Origin: an uncultured Faecalibacterium sp.
GTDB taxonomy: Bacteria; Bacillota; Clostridia; Oscillospirales; Ruminococcaceae
Direction: 5' to 3'
DNA: 64,000 bases
Assembly: GCA_934525405.1 (NCBI GenBank)
Contig: CAKSZF010000003.1
Span: 41,014 to 105,013 of the forward strand
The notes beneath the pieces are model-generated. The model was not told the DNA's origin. It saw only the letters and a list, made by a program, of their open reading frames with translations, and did no database searches. Positions 1 through 7,566 of the stretch are shown piece after piece. Numbering within the stretch: the stretch's first letter is position 1; every line of letters begins with the position of its first letter. A program made the translations under genes and the position numbers.

Positions 1-1
1 C

Positions 2-829
2 GTGATCCCCGGCGCTCTGGCAGCCGTCCTGATCGTTATTTCTTGTGTCTCGTTCGTGCCGACCGGCTACACCGGCATTGTGACCACCTTTGGCAAGGTC
101 GAAAACGGCACCAAGGACGCAGGCGTTGTGGTAAAGGCACCGTGGCAGTCCATTGTCAAGATGGATAACCGGGTGCAGGAGGTCAGCATCGACCTCTCGG
201 CGTTCAGTTCCGACATTCAGGAAGTGGCCACCAGCGTGACGGTGGGCTACCGGATCAATCAGGCCAATGCCATGACCATCTACAAAGAGGTGGGCCGCAA
301 GTACGAGGATGTTCTGATCCTGCCCCGTGTCCCGGAGGTGGTCAAGGCAGTTGTAGCACACTATGATGCCAGCAGTCTGATTTCCAACCGGGATGCCGTG
401 GCAGAACAGATGGACGCGCAGCTGCGCAGTGTTTTGGCACAGTACAACATCGACCTCTCTTACATCAGCATCACGAATTTCGATTTCACGGATACCTTCA
501 CGGATGCCGTTGAAGCAAAGGTGAAGGCCCAGCAGGAAAAAGAAAAGGCCGAGACCGATGCCGAAAAGCGCCGCGTGGAAGCGCAGGCAACGGCGGACGC
601 GGATCTGATTGCCGCAAAGGCTGAGGCCGAAAAATCCAAGGTGGCTGCGGATGCCGAGTTGTATGCCGCTCAGAAAAAGGCCGAGGCCAACGATGCTCTG
701 ACCGACAGTCTGGACAGCAATCTGCTGGAATACTACCGCATCACCGGCGTAGATGCACTGTGGGATGGCAAGCTTCCCACCTATGTGGGCGGGGAAAGCA
801 GCGTCCCCGTCCTGAACGGTCTGAGCTGA
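2..829 (+). CDS. SPFH/prohibitin-like membrane protein, possibly cut by window edge
   Basis: 275 residues are visible, opening with GTG at the window edge; the true start may lie upstream. A hydrophobic segment covers residues 1-18, then an SPFH/band 7 domain to about residue 160 with the family-like start FVPTGYTGIVTTFG. A long Ala/Glu/Lys-rich coiled coil runs from about 165 to 235 (KAQQEKEKAETDAEKRR). Prohibitin-family proteins form membrane-bound rings or microdomains. One copy directly left of phage recombination genes and on the same strand suggests it is phage-encoded; its role there is unknown. A host gene just outside the prophage is less likely. Confidence 0.75.
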   Translation: MIPGALAAVLIVISCVSFVPTGYTGIVTTFGKVENGTKDAGVVVKAPWQSIVKMDNRVQEVSIDLSAFSSDIQEVATSVTVGYRINQANAMTIYKEVGRKYEDVLILPRVPEVVKAVVAHYDASSLISNRDAVAEQMDAQLRSVLAQYNIDLSYISITNFDFTDTFTDAVEAKVKAQQEKEKAETDAEKRRVEAQATADADLIAAKAEAEKSKVAADAELYAAQKKAEANDALTDSLDSNLLEYYRITGVDALWDGKLPTYVGGESSVPVLNGLS

Positions 830-905
830 CCGTGCCCTCCAATGGTGGCAGGAGGTAAAACAAGAGCCACTGCCAGCGCATAGCGCAAAGAAAGGAGCTG
901 ATCCC

Positions 906-1346
906 ATGGGAAGGATGGTCACTGTTGAGGAGTGGGCTGAGATCCACGGAAAAACACCCGCCACCGTCAAGCGTAAGATCCACGCCAACACATGGCCCAA
1001 CGCTCAGAAAATCCTGCTGGACGGGAAATTGGTGTGGATGCTTGACGAGGATTGGCTGTGGCCCCGTGCCATGACCCCGGCCAAGCAGGCAAAGCTGCTG
1101 TGTGAGATCCGTAAGCTGATGCCTCCCGTGGTCTACACCACCGCAGAGGATGGCACAGTGATCTGCATGGTGCCCTGCACCCATCACACCCACGTTGCCA
1201 GCGGTGTGACCGCTGACGAGATGAATGATCTGTGGAGAGCTGCCCCCCCCTCAGAGGGCCGCCGCACAGGCTGCCCTGCAATACGGCTGGCTGCACCCTC
1301 TCGCAGATCCGAGATCCTACAACGAGAAAGGAGAGCGTTTACATAA
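906..1346 (+). CDS. Excisionase-like winged-helix protein, probably frameshifted at its 3' end
   Basis: 146 residues as read, after a good AAGGAG site. Residues 1-50 (VEEWAEIHGKTPATVKRKI) look like the MerR/excisionase winged helix that binds DNA. A run of 8 C at 1243-1250 precedes an odd Arg/Pro-rich tail. With 7 or 10 C the reading would continue in another frame with a more natural tail (LHPLADPRSYNEKGERLH) and end at 1368, overlapping the next gene. The C-terminus as read is therefore doubtful. Possible roles are excisionase or early regulator; the family cannot be fixed by eye. Confidence 0.65.
   Translation: MGRMVTVEEWAEIHGKTPATVKRKIHANTWPNAQKILLDGKLVWMLDEDWLWPRAMTPAKQAKLLCEIRKLMPPVVYTTAEDGTVICMVPCTHHTHVASGVTADEMNDLWRAAPPSEGRRTGCPAIRLAAPSRRSEILQRERRAFT
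1243..1250. repeat. C8 homopolymer tract
   Basis: Eight consecutive C inside the 906-1346 gene, at the point where coding quality appears to move to another frame. It could be a slippage site, a fixed mutation or a sequencing error. Confidence 0.9.
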
Positions 1347-1981
1347 TGCCTACAACCACAAAAAGTAACGCCGCCCGCCGCAAGGCCCCGCAGAACGCGC
1401 AGGAGCGCCCGGCGGCGCAGGTGGTACAGTTTCCCCTGCCGTACACAAAACCCCGACAGACGGCCCCGCAGGAGGTGCAGGTGGTGGTTTGCGAGTGCGG
1501 CCCTGATGCCGTGCGCGTCCGGTGCCTGCCTGACCCTGCCGCCATCGTCCGCATGATGGATGAAACGTTTGGCCCTCTGGGCTGGACACGCCGCTATTAC
1601 TTCGCGGATGGCCGCCTCTGGTGCGGCGTGGGCGTGTATAACCCGCTTATCAACAACTATGCCGTCAAGGACGCAGCGGCCCCGGCGGGCAAGCTGCAGA
1701 TCAGCAACCCGGACAAGTGGAAGGAAAACGGCAGCTTTTTGGCTGCTGCATCCCTCTGGGGTGCCGGATCTGACGTGATGGCCCTGCCATCCATGACCAT
1801 GGGCGGCGCGGTCATTGAGCCGGTATACCAGCGGACAGCCAAGGGCCAGAGCGATCAGCCTACCGGCTACCGCCTGCACGGCGCTCTGACCGTGGACAAG
1901 CTGCTGCGGGCCGATGATGGACACATTATTGGCGTGCAGTTCCTGCAGGGAGAGCGCAAAGTGGTATGGCAAGCCGAGTGA
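1346..1981 (+). CDS. Putative Rad52/Sak-type single-strand annealing protein
   Basis: 211 residues. ATG overlaps the preceding stop and follows GAAAGGAGAG. The first 45 residues are Ala/Pro/Gln-rich and look disordered. From residue 60 a domain resembles Rad52/DdrA annealing proteins: PDPAAIVRMMDETFGPLGW, then a WTRRYYFADGRLWCGV strand pair, then an Ala-rich helix with a glycine turn (AAASLWGAGSDVMALP). Proteins of this type anneal ssDNA during phage recombination. The neighbours, NinB-like protein and SSB, fit. The match is by pattern only; DUF1071-like or unrelated proteins are alternatives. Confidence 0.5.
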   Translation: MPTTTKSNAARRKAPQNAQERPAAQVVQFPLPYTKPRQTAPQEVQVVVCECGPDAVRVRCLPDPAAIVRMMDETFGPLGWTRRYYFADGRLWCGVGVYNPLINNYAVKDAAAPAGKLQISNPDKWKENGSFLAAASLWGAGSDVMALPSMTMGGAVIEPVYQRTAKGQSDQPTGYRLHGALTVDKLLRADDGHIIGVQFLQGERKVVWQAE

Positions 1982-2511
1982 TCGGCAGGCTGCCGGTGGT
2001 GTACAATCCGCAATCTCACCGCATCGAGGTGGAAAACACCGCGGAATTTGTGGAAACCCAGATTTTCCAACGTTTGGATGATCTGGCCCACGGGCAGCCG
2101 CTGCGCCTGACCCTGACGGTGGAGCCGGAACACAGGGGCCGCACAACGGCCCAGAATAGCCTCATGTGGGCGTTACTCACCATCATGGCCGACCACTACA
2201 ACGCCGGGCGCACCGGCGGCGTGACCCCAGAGGACTGTTATCTGGAGATGCTGGAAAAGTACGGGGCCAAGGTGGACTATCTGGAGTGCCCGGCGGGCGC
2301 TCTGGATATCCTGCGCGGCTGCTATCGGCTTGTCCATGTGGTGGAGATACTGGACGGCAACCGCTGCACGGTTAAATGCACACAGGGCAGCTCCACCTTT
2401 ACCACCGGCGAGATGAAAAATCTGATTGACGGGATCTTTGACCGCCTCGCTGAGATGGGCGTGAATGATCCCATCGTGACTGCCTACTGGCAGGAATGGA
2501 AGGAACCATAA
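1966..2511 (+). CDS. NinB-like recombination protein
   Basis: 181 residues. ATG at 1966 overlaps the preceding gene by 16 nt; GTG at 1978 is an alternative. The segment RGRTTAQNSLMWALLTIMA resembles the NinB (lambda Orf) signature, in which Arg/Gln-Asn residues start a helix packed on ssDNA. NinB-type proteins bind ssDNA and assist phage recombination. The C-terminus (MNLIDGIFDRLAEMGV-like helix, then YWQEWKEP) is typical of many Firmicutes phage homologues. It sits between the annealing protein and a zinc HNH-like protein with 1-nt and 16-nt overlaps, so the block is probably co-translated. Confidence 0.55.
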   Translation: MASRVIGRLPVVYNPQSHRIEVENTAEFVETQIFQRLDDLAHGQPLRLTLTVEPEHRGRTTAQNSLMWALLTIMADHYNAGRTGGVTPEDCYLEMLEKYGAKVDYLECPAGALDILRGCYRLVHVVEILDGNRCTVKCTQGSSTFTTGEMKNLIDGIFDRLAEMGVNDPIVTAYWQEWKEP

Positions 2512-2822
2512 TGGCCAAGAGCATCATACAGACAGAAAAAGAGTGCTATATCTGCCGCCGCTGGTATGCCGTCAAGACCACCAGCGGGCTGGAGGAGCAC
2601 CACGTCCTCAATGGGCCGCTGCGCAGCTTCTCCGAGCGGCACGGCCTCAAGGTCTGGCTGTGTCACCAGCACCACAATGAGCCGGGCCTGAGCGCCCACC
2701 ACAATACCACCTGTGCGCAGACCTTAAAGGCTGTTGCACAAGCGAAATATGAGGAACAGAACGGCCCCGGCGCACACGCTGCATGGATGGCCGCTGTTGG
2801 AAAGGACTATCTCAATGCTTAA
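2511..2822 (+). CDS. Small HNH-like zinc protein
   Basis: 103 residues; ATG overlaps the previous TAA by one base. A CxxC pair near residue 12 (CYICRRW) and a later cluster of histidines (EEHHVL, CHQHHNE, HHNTTC) resemble a zinc-supported HNH/Ref-type nuclease fold. It sits in the recombination block next to the NinB-like protein, so it may process DNA there. A non-catalytic zinc-binding protein is possible, because the canonical HNH spacing cannot be confirmed by eye. Confidence 0.6.
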   Translation: MAKSIIQTEKECYICRRWYAVKTTSGLEEHHVLNGPLRSFSERHGLKVWLCHQHHNEPGLSAHHNTTCAQTLKAVAQAKYEEQNGPGAHAAWMAAVGKDYLNA

Positions 2823-3273
2823 CATTGTAGCAATTATGGGCCGCCTTGTGGCTGACCCTGAACTCCGCACCACCCCGGCGGGCGTGAACGTCTGCCAGTT
2901 CCGCATTGCCTGTGATCGCAACTTTGCCCGGCAGGGTGAGCAGCGGCAGGCTGATTTTGTGGATATCGTGGCATGGCGTGCACAGGCTGACTTTGTATGC
3001 AAGTATTTTTCCAAGGGCAGTCTGATTGCCATAAATGGCCGCATCCAGACCCGCAACTATCAGGACAAGAACGGCAACAACCGCACCGCCTTTGCCGTGG
3101 TGGCCGAAAACATCAACTTTGGCGGCTCCAAGGGCACCAGAAGCGCAAAGGTGGATGACGGCGGCGAGGCTGCACCGCGTTCTGAGGCATGGCCCAAGGC
3201 TGACCCGCCTGCCAACTATGGCGGCGTGGACGATTTTGCCGTGATCGATGACAATGACGATCTCCCCTTTTAA
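2815..3273 (+). CDS. ssb: Single-stranded DNA-binding protein
   Basis: 152 residues starting MLNIVAIMGRL, with an 8-nt overlap with the previous gene. Residues 1-105 form the OB fold: typical LVADPELRTTPAGV, FVDIVAWRAQADFV and GRIQTRNYQDKNGNNRTA segments. A flexible Gly/Ala/Pro linker follows and the protein ends in the acidic tip DDLPF, the tail that recruits repair and replication partners. It coats ssDNA for the recombination genes on its left and the replication genes on its right. Confidence 0.95.
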   Translation: MLNIVAIMGRLVADPELRTTPAGVNVCQFRIACDRNFARQGEQRQADFVDIVAWRAQADFVCKYFSKGSLIAINGRIQTRNYQDKNGNNRTAFAVVAENINFGGSKGTRSAKVDDGGEAAPRSEAWPKADPPANYGGVDDFAVIDDNDDLPF

Positions 3274-3291
3274 TTCAGGAGGACAAGCAGG

Positions 3292-3990
3292 ATGAGAAAA
3301 GACGGATATGTTGTGGTGCAGCCGTGGATGGTCACAGACTACAACCTCAACGGCAACAAACTCCTGATCTATGCCCTGATCTGGGGTTTTTCACAAGACG
3401 AACAGTCTTGCTTTTATGGCTCTGTCAGCTACATTGTGGAGTATTTCAAGCTGAGCAAGCGGGCTGTGCTGAACCTGCTGGCCGAACTGGAAAAGGACGG
3501 CCTAATCCGCAAGTGGACTGAGCCGGTAAACGGCAGGCCCACAAACCGGTATGCAGCGCTTCGCCCGGCGGCGTGCGCTTCTGCGTCTGATGGGTGCAAA
3601 AAATGCACCGGTGAAGAAAATGCACCGGTGAACAATGTGCACTCTGATGGGTGCAAAAAGTGCACCTCTACCGGTGCAGAATGTGCACCCAAGAAAGAAA
3701 ATAATAATAAAAGCGAGAATAAAAGGCCGTCCGCAACTCGTTTTTCACCACCTACGGTGGAGCAGGTCAGAGCGTATTTCCGGGAGCGTGGTGTCCCGCC
3801 CGCTGATGCCCAGACTGAGGCTGACAAGTTCGTTGACCGGTACGAGGCTAACGGGTGGATCGTGGGCAAAACCAAGATGAAGGACTGGAAAGCGGCAGCG
3901 CGTAACTGGCTGAGGAACCGGAAAGAGTGGGGCCAGCCCGCTGCACAGCCTGCAACCCCGTATGGCGGGCGTACATGGGAGGATCTGTGA
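3292..3990 (+). CDS. Phage replication initiator with N-terminal winged helix
   Basis: 232 residues after CAGGAGGACAAGCAGG. The first 85 residues form a winged-helix DNA-binding domain (SYIVEYFKLSKRAVLNLLAE, LEKDGLIRKW). Residues about 98-140 are a low-complexity Cys/Lys/Asn linker encoded by five DNA iterons and an AT-rich stretch, so this gene seems to contain its own replication origin, as lambda O does. The C-terminal 80 residues (KFVDRYEANGW, MKDWKAAARNWLRN) resemble the helicase-loading end of DnaD/DnaT-like initiators. The helicase gene follows with a 1-nt overlap. Probable role: bind the origin and load the helicase. Confidence 0.8.
   Translation: MRKDGYVVVQPWMVTDYNLNGNKLLIYALIWGFSQDEQSCFYGSVSYIVEYFKLSKRAVLNLLAELEKDGLIRKWTEPVNGRPTNRYAALRPAACASASDGCKKCTGEENAPVNNVHSDGCKKCTSTGAECAPKKENNNKSENKRPSATRFSPPTVEQVRAYFRERGVPPADAQTEADKFVDRYEANGWIVGKTKMKDWKAAARNWLRNRKEWGQPAAQPATPYGGRTWEDL
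3593..3724 (+). other. Probable phage replication origin: five iterons plus AT-rich stretch
   Basis: Five 17-bp dyad units of pattern GGTGMA-N5-TGCACY start at 3593, 3610, 3627, 3650 and 3673. Their spacings are 17, 17, 23 and 23 bp. A purine/AT-rich stretch at about 3691-3724 follows and would suit initial unwinding. The units lie inside the initiator gene, in its linker. Iterons followed by an AT-rich region within the initiator gene is the known layout of lambdoid origins; the function here is inferred. Confidence 0.8.
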
Positions 3991-5174
3991 TGGACGTGCA
4001 AAGCGTATTGATCGGCGCGCTGCTGATGGACGATCAGCTGGCACCGTATTCCCTGCCGGAGTTAAGCATTGAGCATTTCCGGCCTGAACTGCAGCCCACC
4101 TTTGCAGCCGTGCAAGGGTTCTGGATCACAAAGGGCCTGCTGGATATCATGCAGATCACGGCAAAATACCCAGACCAAAAGCAAAACCTGCTGTCCTGCG
4201 TGGCCTCCTGTGAGAGTGAGTGCATCCGGCTGACCCGTGACCGCGTGGAAGAGTGGACGCGGATCATCATGGAGGATGCCGCAAAGGCCCGTTTCCAGAG
4301 CCTTGCCTTTAGGGCTGTGGATGCTGCAACCGCCTTTGATGATCTGCCAGATCTTTACCAGCAGATGGGGCAGGCGCTGGATATCCACACTGAAAAGAAC
4401 GATTTTCAGAGCGTGGGCGATCTGCTGGATGATTATATCCGGCATTTGGACGAGAAACCCAAGTACATCCGCACCGGCCTGTCCAAGCTGGACGAAAACC
4501 TGCACCTCGTGCCCGGCAACTATTTCGTGATCGGCGGCAGACCAAGCGCAGGCAAAACTGCTCTGAGCCTCCAGCTTGCTGCTGGCATGGCCAAGCAGGG
4601 CAAGCGTGTGTGCTATTTCTCGCTGGAAACAGACCCGGCCACATTGCAGGCCCGTCTGATTGCCAACCAGCTGTATGCTCCTCTCTCGGCGGTCAAAAAT
4701 AAAACGCTGTCCATGAACGAACTTGACCGGCTGGCCGATATGAAGCGCTGGCCGCTGTTCATCCGTTCCGCAGCTGGCAAGGGCGTGGCGTGGATCAAGG
4801 CGCAGGCCCTCCGCATGAAAGCAGATATCATTTTCGTGGACTATTTGCAGCTGATCCATGAGCGCGGCAGCAGTGACCGGTACAATGCAATCACAGAAAT
4901 TTCCATTGCGCTGCATGAACTGGCCCAGACAACCGGCATCCTCGTTGTGGCTCTGGCCCAGCTGAACCGTAACGCTGCACGGGCAGAGCCGTCTAACGCG
5001 GATCTGCGTGAATCCGGCCAGATCGAGCAGGACGCGGATGCCATTTTGCTGCTGTCAGCTGACGGCGACACCTATTTCAGCCGCCTGACCAAAAACAAAG
5101 AGGGCCGCGTGGGAAATGCCGGGCTGGAATTTGACAAGATGACGCAGCACTTTACTTGCGTGACCGCAAATTAA
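3990..5174 (+). CDS. dnaB-like: DnaB-type replicative helicase
   Basis: 394 residues; ATG overlaps the initiator stop by one base. An N-terminal helical domain (SVLIGALLMDD..., residues 5-100) precedes a RecA-fold ATPase. Walker A is GGRPSAGKTA near residue 184, Walker B is IIFVDYLQL near 282, and the late LRESGQIEQDAD motif is present. It is a little shorter than host DnaB (about 440-470), as is common in phages. It unwinds phage DNA after loading at the iteron origin just upstream. Confidence 0.93.
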   Translation: MDVQSVLIGALLMDDQLAPYSLPELSIEHFRPELQPTFAAVQGFWITKGLLDIMQITAKYPDQKQNLLSCVASCESECIRLTRDRVEEWTRIIMEDAAKARFQSLAFRAVDAATAFDDLPDLYQQMGQALDIHTEKNDFQSVGDLLDDYIRHLDEKPKYIRTGLSKLDENLHLVPGNYFVIGGRPSAGKTALSLQLAAGMAKQGKRVCYFSLETDPATLQARLIANQLYAPLSAVKNKTLSMNELDRLADMKRWPLFIRSAAGKGVAWIKAQALRMKADIIFVDYLQLIHERGSSDRYNAITEISIALHELAQTTGILVVALAQLNRNAARAEPSNADLRESGQIEQDADAILLLSADGDTYFSRLTKNKEGRVGNAGLEFDKMTQHFTCVTAN

Positions 5175-5219
5175 CAACAGGAGCCGCCCGGCGGGGCGGT
5201 ATAGGAGGCAAAAGAAAAA

Positions 5220-5645
5220 ATGGAGATGGGCAAGTTGATCCGTCAGGCCCGTAAAAATGCCGGGCTGACACAAAAAGAGCTGTCCCAAAAGGTAGGGACA
5301 ACGTTTCAGAATGTGGCACAGTGGGAGAACGGCCTGCGAAACCCCAAAATTGGAGCGCTCCGCAAAATTGCAAATGCCTGTGGCGTTCCGCTCAGTTATT
5401 TCATCCCGGATCTGGGGCCAATCGTGTGGCCGGAATGGATCAGAACAGCGGCCAGAAAGCCAACCGCAGAGGATGCAAACGAGGACGGCTGTGTCATGAG
5501 CATCAACGTCAACCCCGGCGATCGGTTTACCACTAACTGGCCGTGGAACCTTGTAAATGCGTACCCGGACAACTTTCCCGTCTGGATGCCGTTGCCCAAA
5601 AAGCCGGATCTGGAAAATTTGGAGGGCGTGAAAGATGGACTGTAA
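5220..5645 (+). CDS. XRE-family HTH protein with a DUF551-like tail
   Basis: 141 residues after ATAGGAGGCAAAAG. Residues 4-62 are a Cro/CI-type HTH (IRQARKNAGLTQKELSQKVG, FQNVAQWENGLRNPKIGAL). The C-terminal part ends FPVWMPLPKKPD, recalling the end of DUF551 phage proteins. The position between helicase and methyltransferase fits an early regulator rather than the lysogeny repressor, which normally lies near the integrase. Its stop overlaps the next start by 11 nt. Confidence 0.85.
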   Translation: MEMGKLIRQARKNAGLTQKELSQKVGTTFQNVAQWENGLRNPKIGALRKIANACGVPLSYFIPDLGPIVWPEWIRTAARKPTAEDANEDGCVMSINVNPGDRFTTNWPWNLVNAYPDNFPVWMPLPKKPDLENLEGVKDGL

Positions 5646-5877
5646 TTCTTGCGGGGTACGTTTTCGGTGCCCTCTGGCAGCTGAACCCGGCTCTTTGGCG
5701 TGTACATTCACGTTGTTCATGTACGGCGGGAAGGAAAGGCCATACCAGACACCCGGCACGCCCAAGTTTTGCCCGATCTGCGGGAAACCGTTGAAGGTCA
5801 TTGGCACCGAGCGCTTTTGCAACAACGTCCAGTGCGAAAACAGATATATTCCTATGAGGAGAACAGATCATGAATGA
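5635..5877 (+). CDS. Small zinc-ribbon protein
   Basis: 80 residues, overlapping both neighbours. Cysteines are arranged as CNSC near the start, then CPICGKP and a later CNNVQC pair, which suggests one or two zinc-binding knuckles. No enzyme motif is visible. Such short zinc ribbons are common in phage early regions and often act as regulators or inhibitors; the function here is unknown. Confidence 0.65.
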   Translation: MDCNSCGVRFRCPLAAEPGSLACTFTLFMYGGKERPYQTPGTPKFCPICGKPLKVIGTERFCNNVQCENRYIPMRRTDHE

Positions 5878-6307
5878 GAAAGAACGTCAGAATGCAGCTG
5901 ACATGAAAGAGACCCGCGCAAAGCTGCTTGAATGTTTTCCCGGTAGCTTTATCAACAGCCGGGACGAGTTTATTGCCCACCCGCGCACGAACCAGTATTT
6001 TATCCTGCGGGACTGTAAGACCGTTGAAGCGGTCGAGGCAAAGGTGCTGGAATACCTTTCGCGGCCCGCGTTCAAAACGCAGCCGTATTCTCAGGAATGG
6101 AGAAACAGGCGGTTTCATGAGTTTATGCTGGCTGGCGTCAATGCTTTTCTGGACACCGATTTTTCAGAGGATGACATTGAGCTGATTTATACCTACATGG
6201 GATGTGGCATCAAGCACAGCCTGATGCTGGACTTTATCGGCCACGATATGAGCATGAAGTGGCTGAGAGGCCGCGTTGCTGAAAGCGGGAAGGAGAGCAA
6301 ACAGTGA
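5870..6307 (+). CDS. Phage protein of unknown function
   Basis: 145 residues starting MNEKERQNAADMK after AGGAGAACAGATC. Mostly helical with a charged N-terminus; the middle contains YFILRDCKTVEAVEAKVLEYLS, a stretch seen in many small Firmicutes phage proteins of unknown role, and the end contains FIGHDMSMKWLRGRV. No signal peptide or membrane segment. Start and stop overlap adjacent genes, so it is translated with them. Confidence 0.7.
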   Translation: MNEKERQNAADMKETRAKLLECFPGSFINSRDEFIAHPRTNQYFILRDCKTVEAVEAKVLEYLSRPAFKTQPYSQEWRNRRFHEFMLAGVNAFLDTDFSEDDIELIYTYMGCGIKHSLMLDFIGHDMSMKWLRGRVAESGKESKQ

Positions 6308-6432
6308 ATGCAGCATACATGGCGCTTGTTGTGATGGCGTGGGCCGCTGCCATTGGCGTGGCCGGGAGCGTTGCATTTGCCATCATTATTGTGGCGCTGG
6401 AGATCTACGAGGGGTATTTTAAGCACTGGTAA
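6304..6432 (+). CDS. Small single-span membrane protein
   Basis: 42 residues, GTG start overlapping the previous stop; ATG at 6319 is an alternative. The central part (LVVMAWAAAIGVAGSVAFAI) is one transmembrane helix, ending in a short charged tail EIYEGYFKHW. The stop overlaps an ATG of the next frame. Function unknown; the tight overlaps on both sides support it as a real gene. Confidence 0.55.
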   Translation: MNAAYMALVVMAWAAAIGVAGSVAFAIIIVALEIYEGYFKHW

Positions 6433-6443
6433 TGGAGAGCAGC

Positions 6444-7018
6444 ATGGAATTTCCAAACAAAAAGTATTCCGTCATATACGCAGACCCACCATGGAGCTAC
6501 CGGCAGAAAGGGGCCAAGGGCAAGAAACAGGGATATGCAGCGCAGCATTACAACACCATGACCACCGAGGACATTTGCACGCTGCCTGTTCACCAGCTTG
6601 CGGGGGGGGGGGCTGCCTATTATTCATGTGGGCGACGTTCCCGACACTCCCGGACGCGCTTAGAGTTATGGAGGCGTGGGGATTTACTTACAAGACTGCC
6701 GCCTTTGTCTGGGTTAAGAAATACAAGTGCGGTAAAAATTTCGTTGGGATGGGCGCATACACGAGGGCAAACGCGGAAATCTGCCTGCTGGGCGTGACAC
6801 CGGACTTCCGGGCAGGCACCCAGATAAAGAGCCGCTGCGTGCAGCAGATCATTGAGGCACCTATACAGGCGCACAGTGTAAAGCCGGACGAAACCCGGCG
6901 GCGCATTGTGGAACTGCTGGGGGATGTGCCCCGCATTGAACTTTTTGCCCGGCAGCGTGCGCCCGGCTGGGACGCATGGGGAGATCAGACCCCGGAGGAT
7001 GGCGACCCGAATATTTAA
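6444..7018 (+). pseudogene. MT-A70-type adenine-N6 DNA methyltransferase, out of frame at a G11 tract
   Basis: ATG at 6444 follows GGAG at good spacing. The first part has the catalytic YADPPWSY motif of MT-A70/m6A enzymes and runs in frame to the G tract at 6602-6612. The rest of the family sequence (CLLFMWATFPTLPDALRVM to APGWDAWGDQ) is in another frame and ends at 7018. Nine or twelve G would join the two into one protein of about 190 residues, normal for a phage enzyme of this type. As sequenced, translation would stop at 6797. Neither half has other damage, so this looks like a recent or reversible frameshift, or a sequencing error. If on, it would methylate adenines and could shield phage DNA from restriction. 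Confidence 0.85.
6602..6612. repeat. G11 homopolymer inside the methyltransferase gene
   Basis: Eleven G between CTTGC and CTGCC. It is the longest homopolymer in the prophage part and lies exactly where the reading frame of the MT-A70 protein breaks. Tracts of this length are prone to slipped-strand mispairing. Confidence 0.93.
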
Positions 7019-7048
7019 CAACAGGATCACGAAAGGGGAAAACGTCCG

Positions 7049-7468
7049 ATGACCTATGAAGAAAAAAAGGAATGGCTGCGGCGGTATCGCAAGGCTGCAC
7101 GGCTAGAGAGAATGAAGTTGGACGAGGTGGAGCAGTACCGCGCTGCTGCCAAGCGCGTCACACAGGTATTGTCCGGGATGCCCGGCGGGGCCGGTGACGG
7201 TCAGGCACTGCCCAGAGCGGTGGAGCGTATCATGGATGCCATGCAGGAGGCAAACGCTCAGGTCGTGGAGTGCCAGCAGATCCGCAAGGAGGTTATGGAC
7301 GCCATGGCCCAGACTGTTGATATACAAGATTATGGCATCCTGTATATGCGGTACATTGATGGTCTGAAGTGGGAGCACATTGCCGTCAAGATCGGGATGG
7401 ACGTGAGCCGAGTATACCGGCGGCACAAGGCCGCTGTGAAAGCGCTGGACATTCCGGAAAGCCAGTGA
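7049..7468 (+). CDS. ArpU/RinA-type late transcription regulator
   Basis: 139 residues after GAAAGGGGAAAACG. The N-terminal half is basic and helical (EEKKEWLRRYRKAARLERMK). The C-terminus has a sigma-region-4-like HTH (LYMRYIDGLKWEHIAVKIGM, VSRVYRRHKAAVKAL), the hallmark of ArpU/RinA/DUF1492 proteins that switch on packaging and structural genes in Gram-positive phages. It lies last in the early block, directly before a repeat array, a promoter and the terminase genes, so it probably activates them. Confidence 0.8.
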   Translation: MTYEEKKEWLRRYRKAARLERMKLDEVEQYRAAAKRVTQVLSGMPGGAGDGQALPRAVERIMDAMQEANAQVVECQQIRKEVMDAMAQTVDIQDYGILYMRYIDGLKWEHIAVKIGMDVSRVYRRHKAAVKALDIPESQ

Positions 7469-7469
7469 G

Positions 7470-7551
7470 CGCACTGTTTCGCACTGTTTTTGATGCAAGA
7501 CGCACTGTTTCGCACTGTTTTGGGGACAATGCGCACTGTTTCGCACTGTTT
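7470..7551 (+). repeat. Array of six CGCACTGTTT decamers in three pairs
   Basis: Perfect copies start at 7470, 7480, 7501, 7511, 7532 and 7542. Each pair is head to tail with a 10-bp period, and the pairs repeat every 31 bp. The array starts right after the stop of the ArpU-like gene and ends 9 bp before an extended -10 box. The layout suggests activator binding on one face of the helix; the regulator encoded upstream is the likely ligand (inference). Confidence 0.9.
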
Positions 7552-7556
7552 CCGCT

Positions 7557-7566
7557 ATGGTATCAT
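7557..7566 (+). promoter_or_regulatory. Candidate late promoter, extended -10
   Basis: TATGGTATCAT contains an extended -10 (TGG then TATCAT at 7561-7566). No -35 consensus is present; that place is taken by the decamer repeats, as expected of an activator-dependent promoter. It would drive HNH, terminase and the structural genes. Confidence 0.55.

Noticed and set aside
7470-7551. Decamer array as a CRISPR
   Set aside because: Repeats are only 10 bp, in pairs, with fixed 11-bp gaps of AT-rich filler and no cas genes; a protein-binding array fits better.
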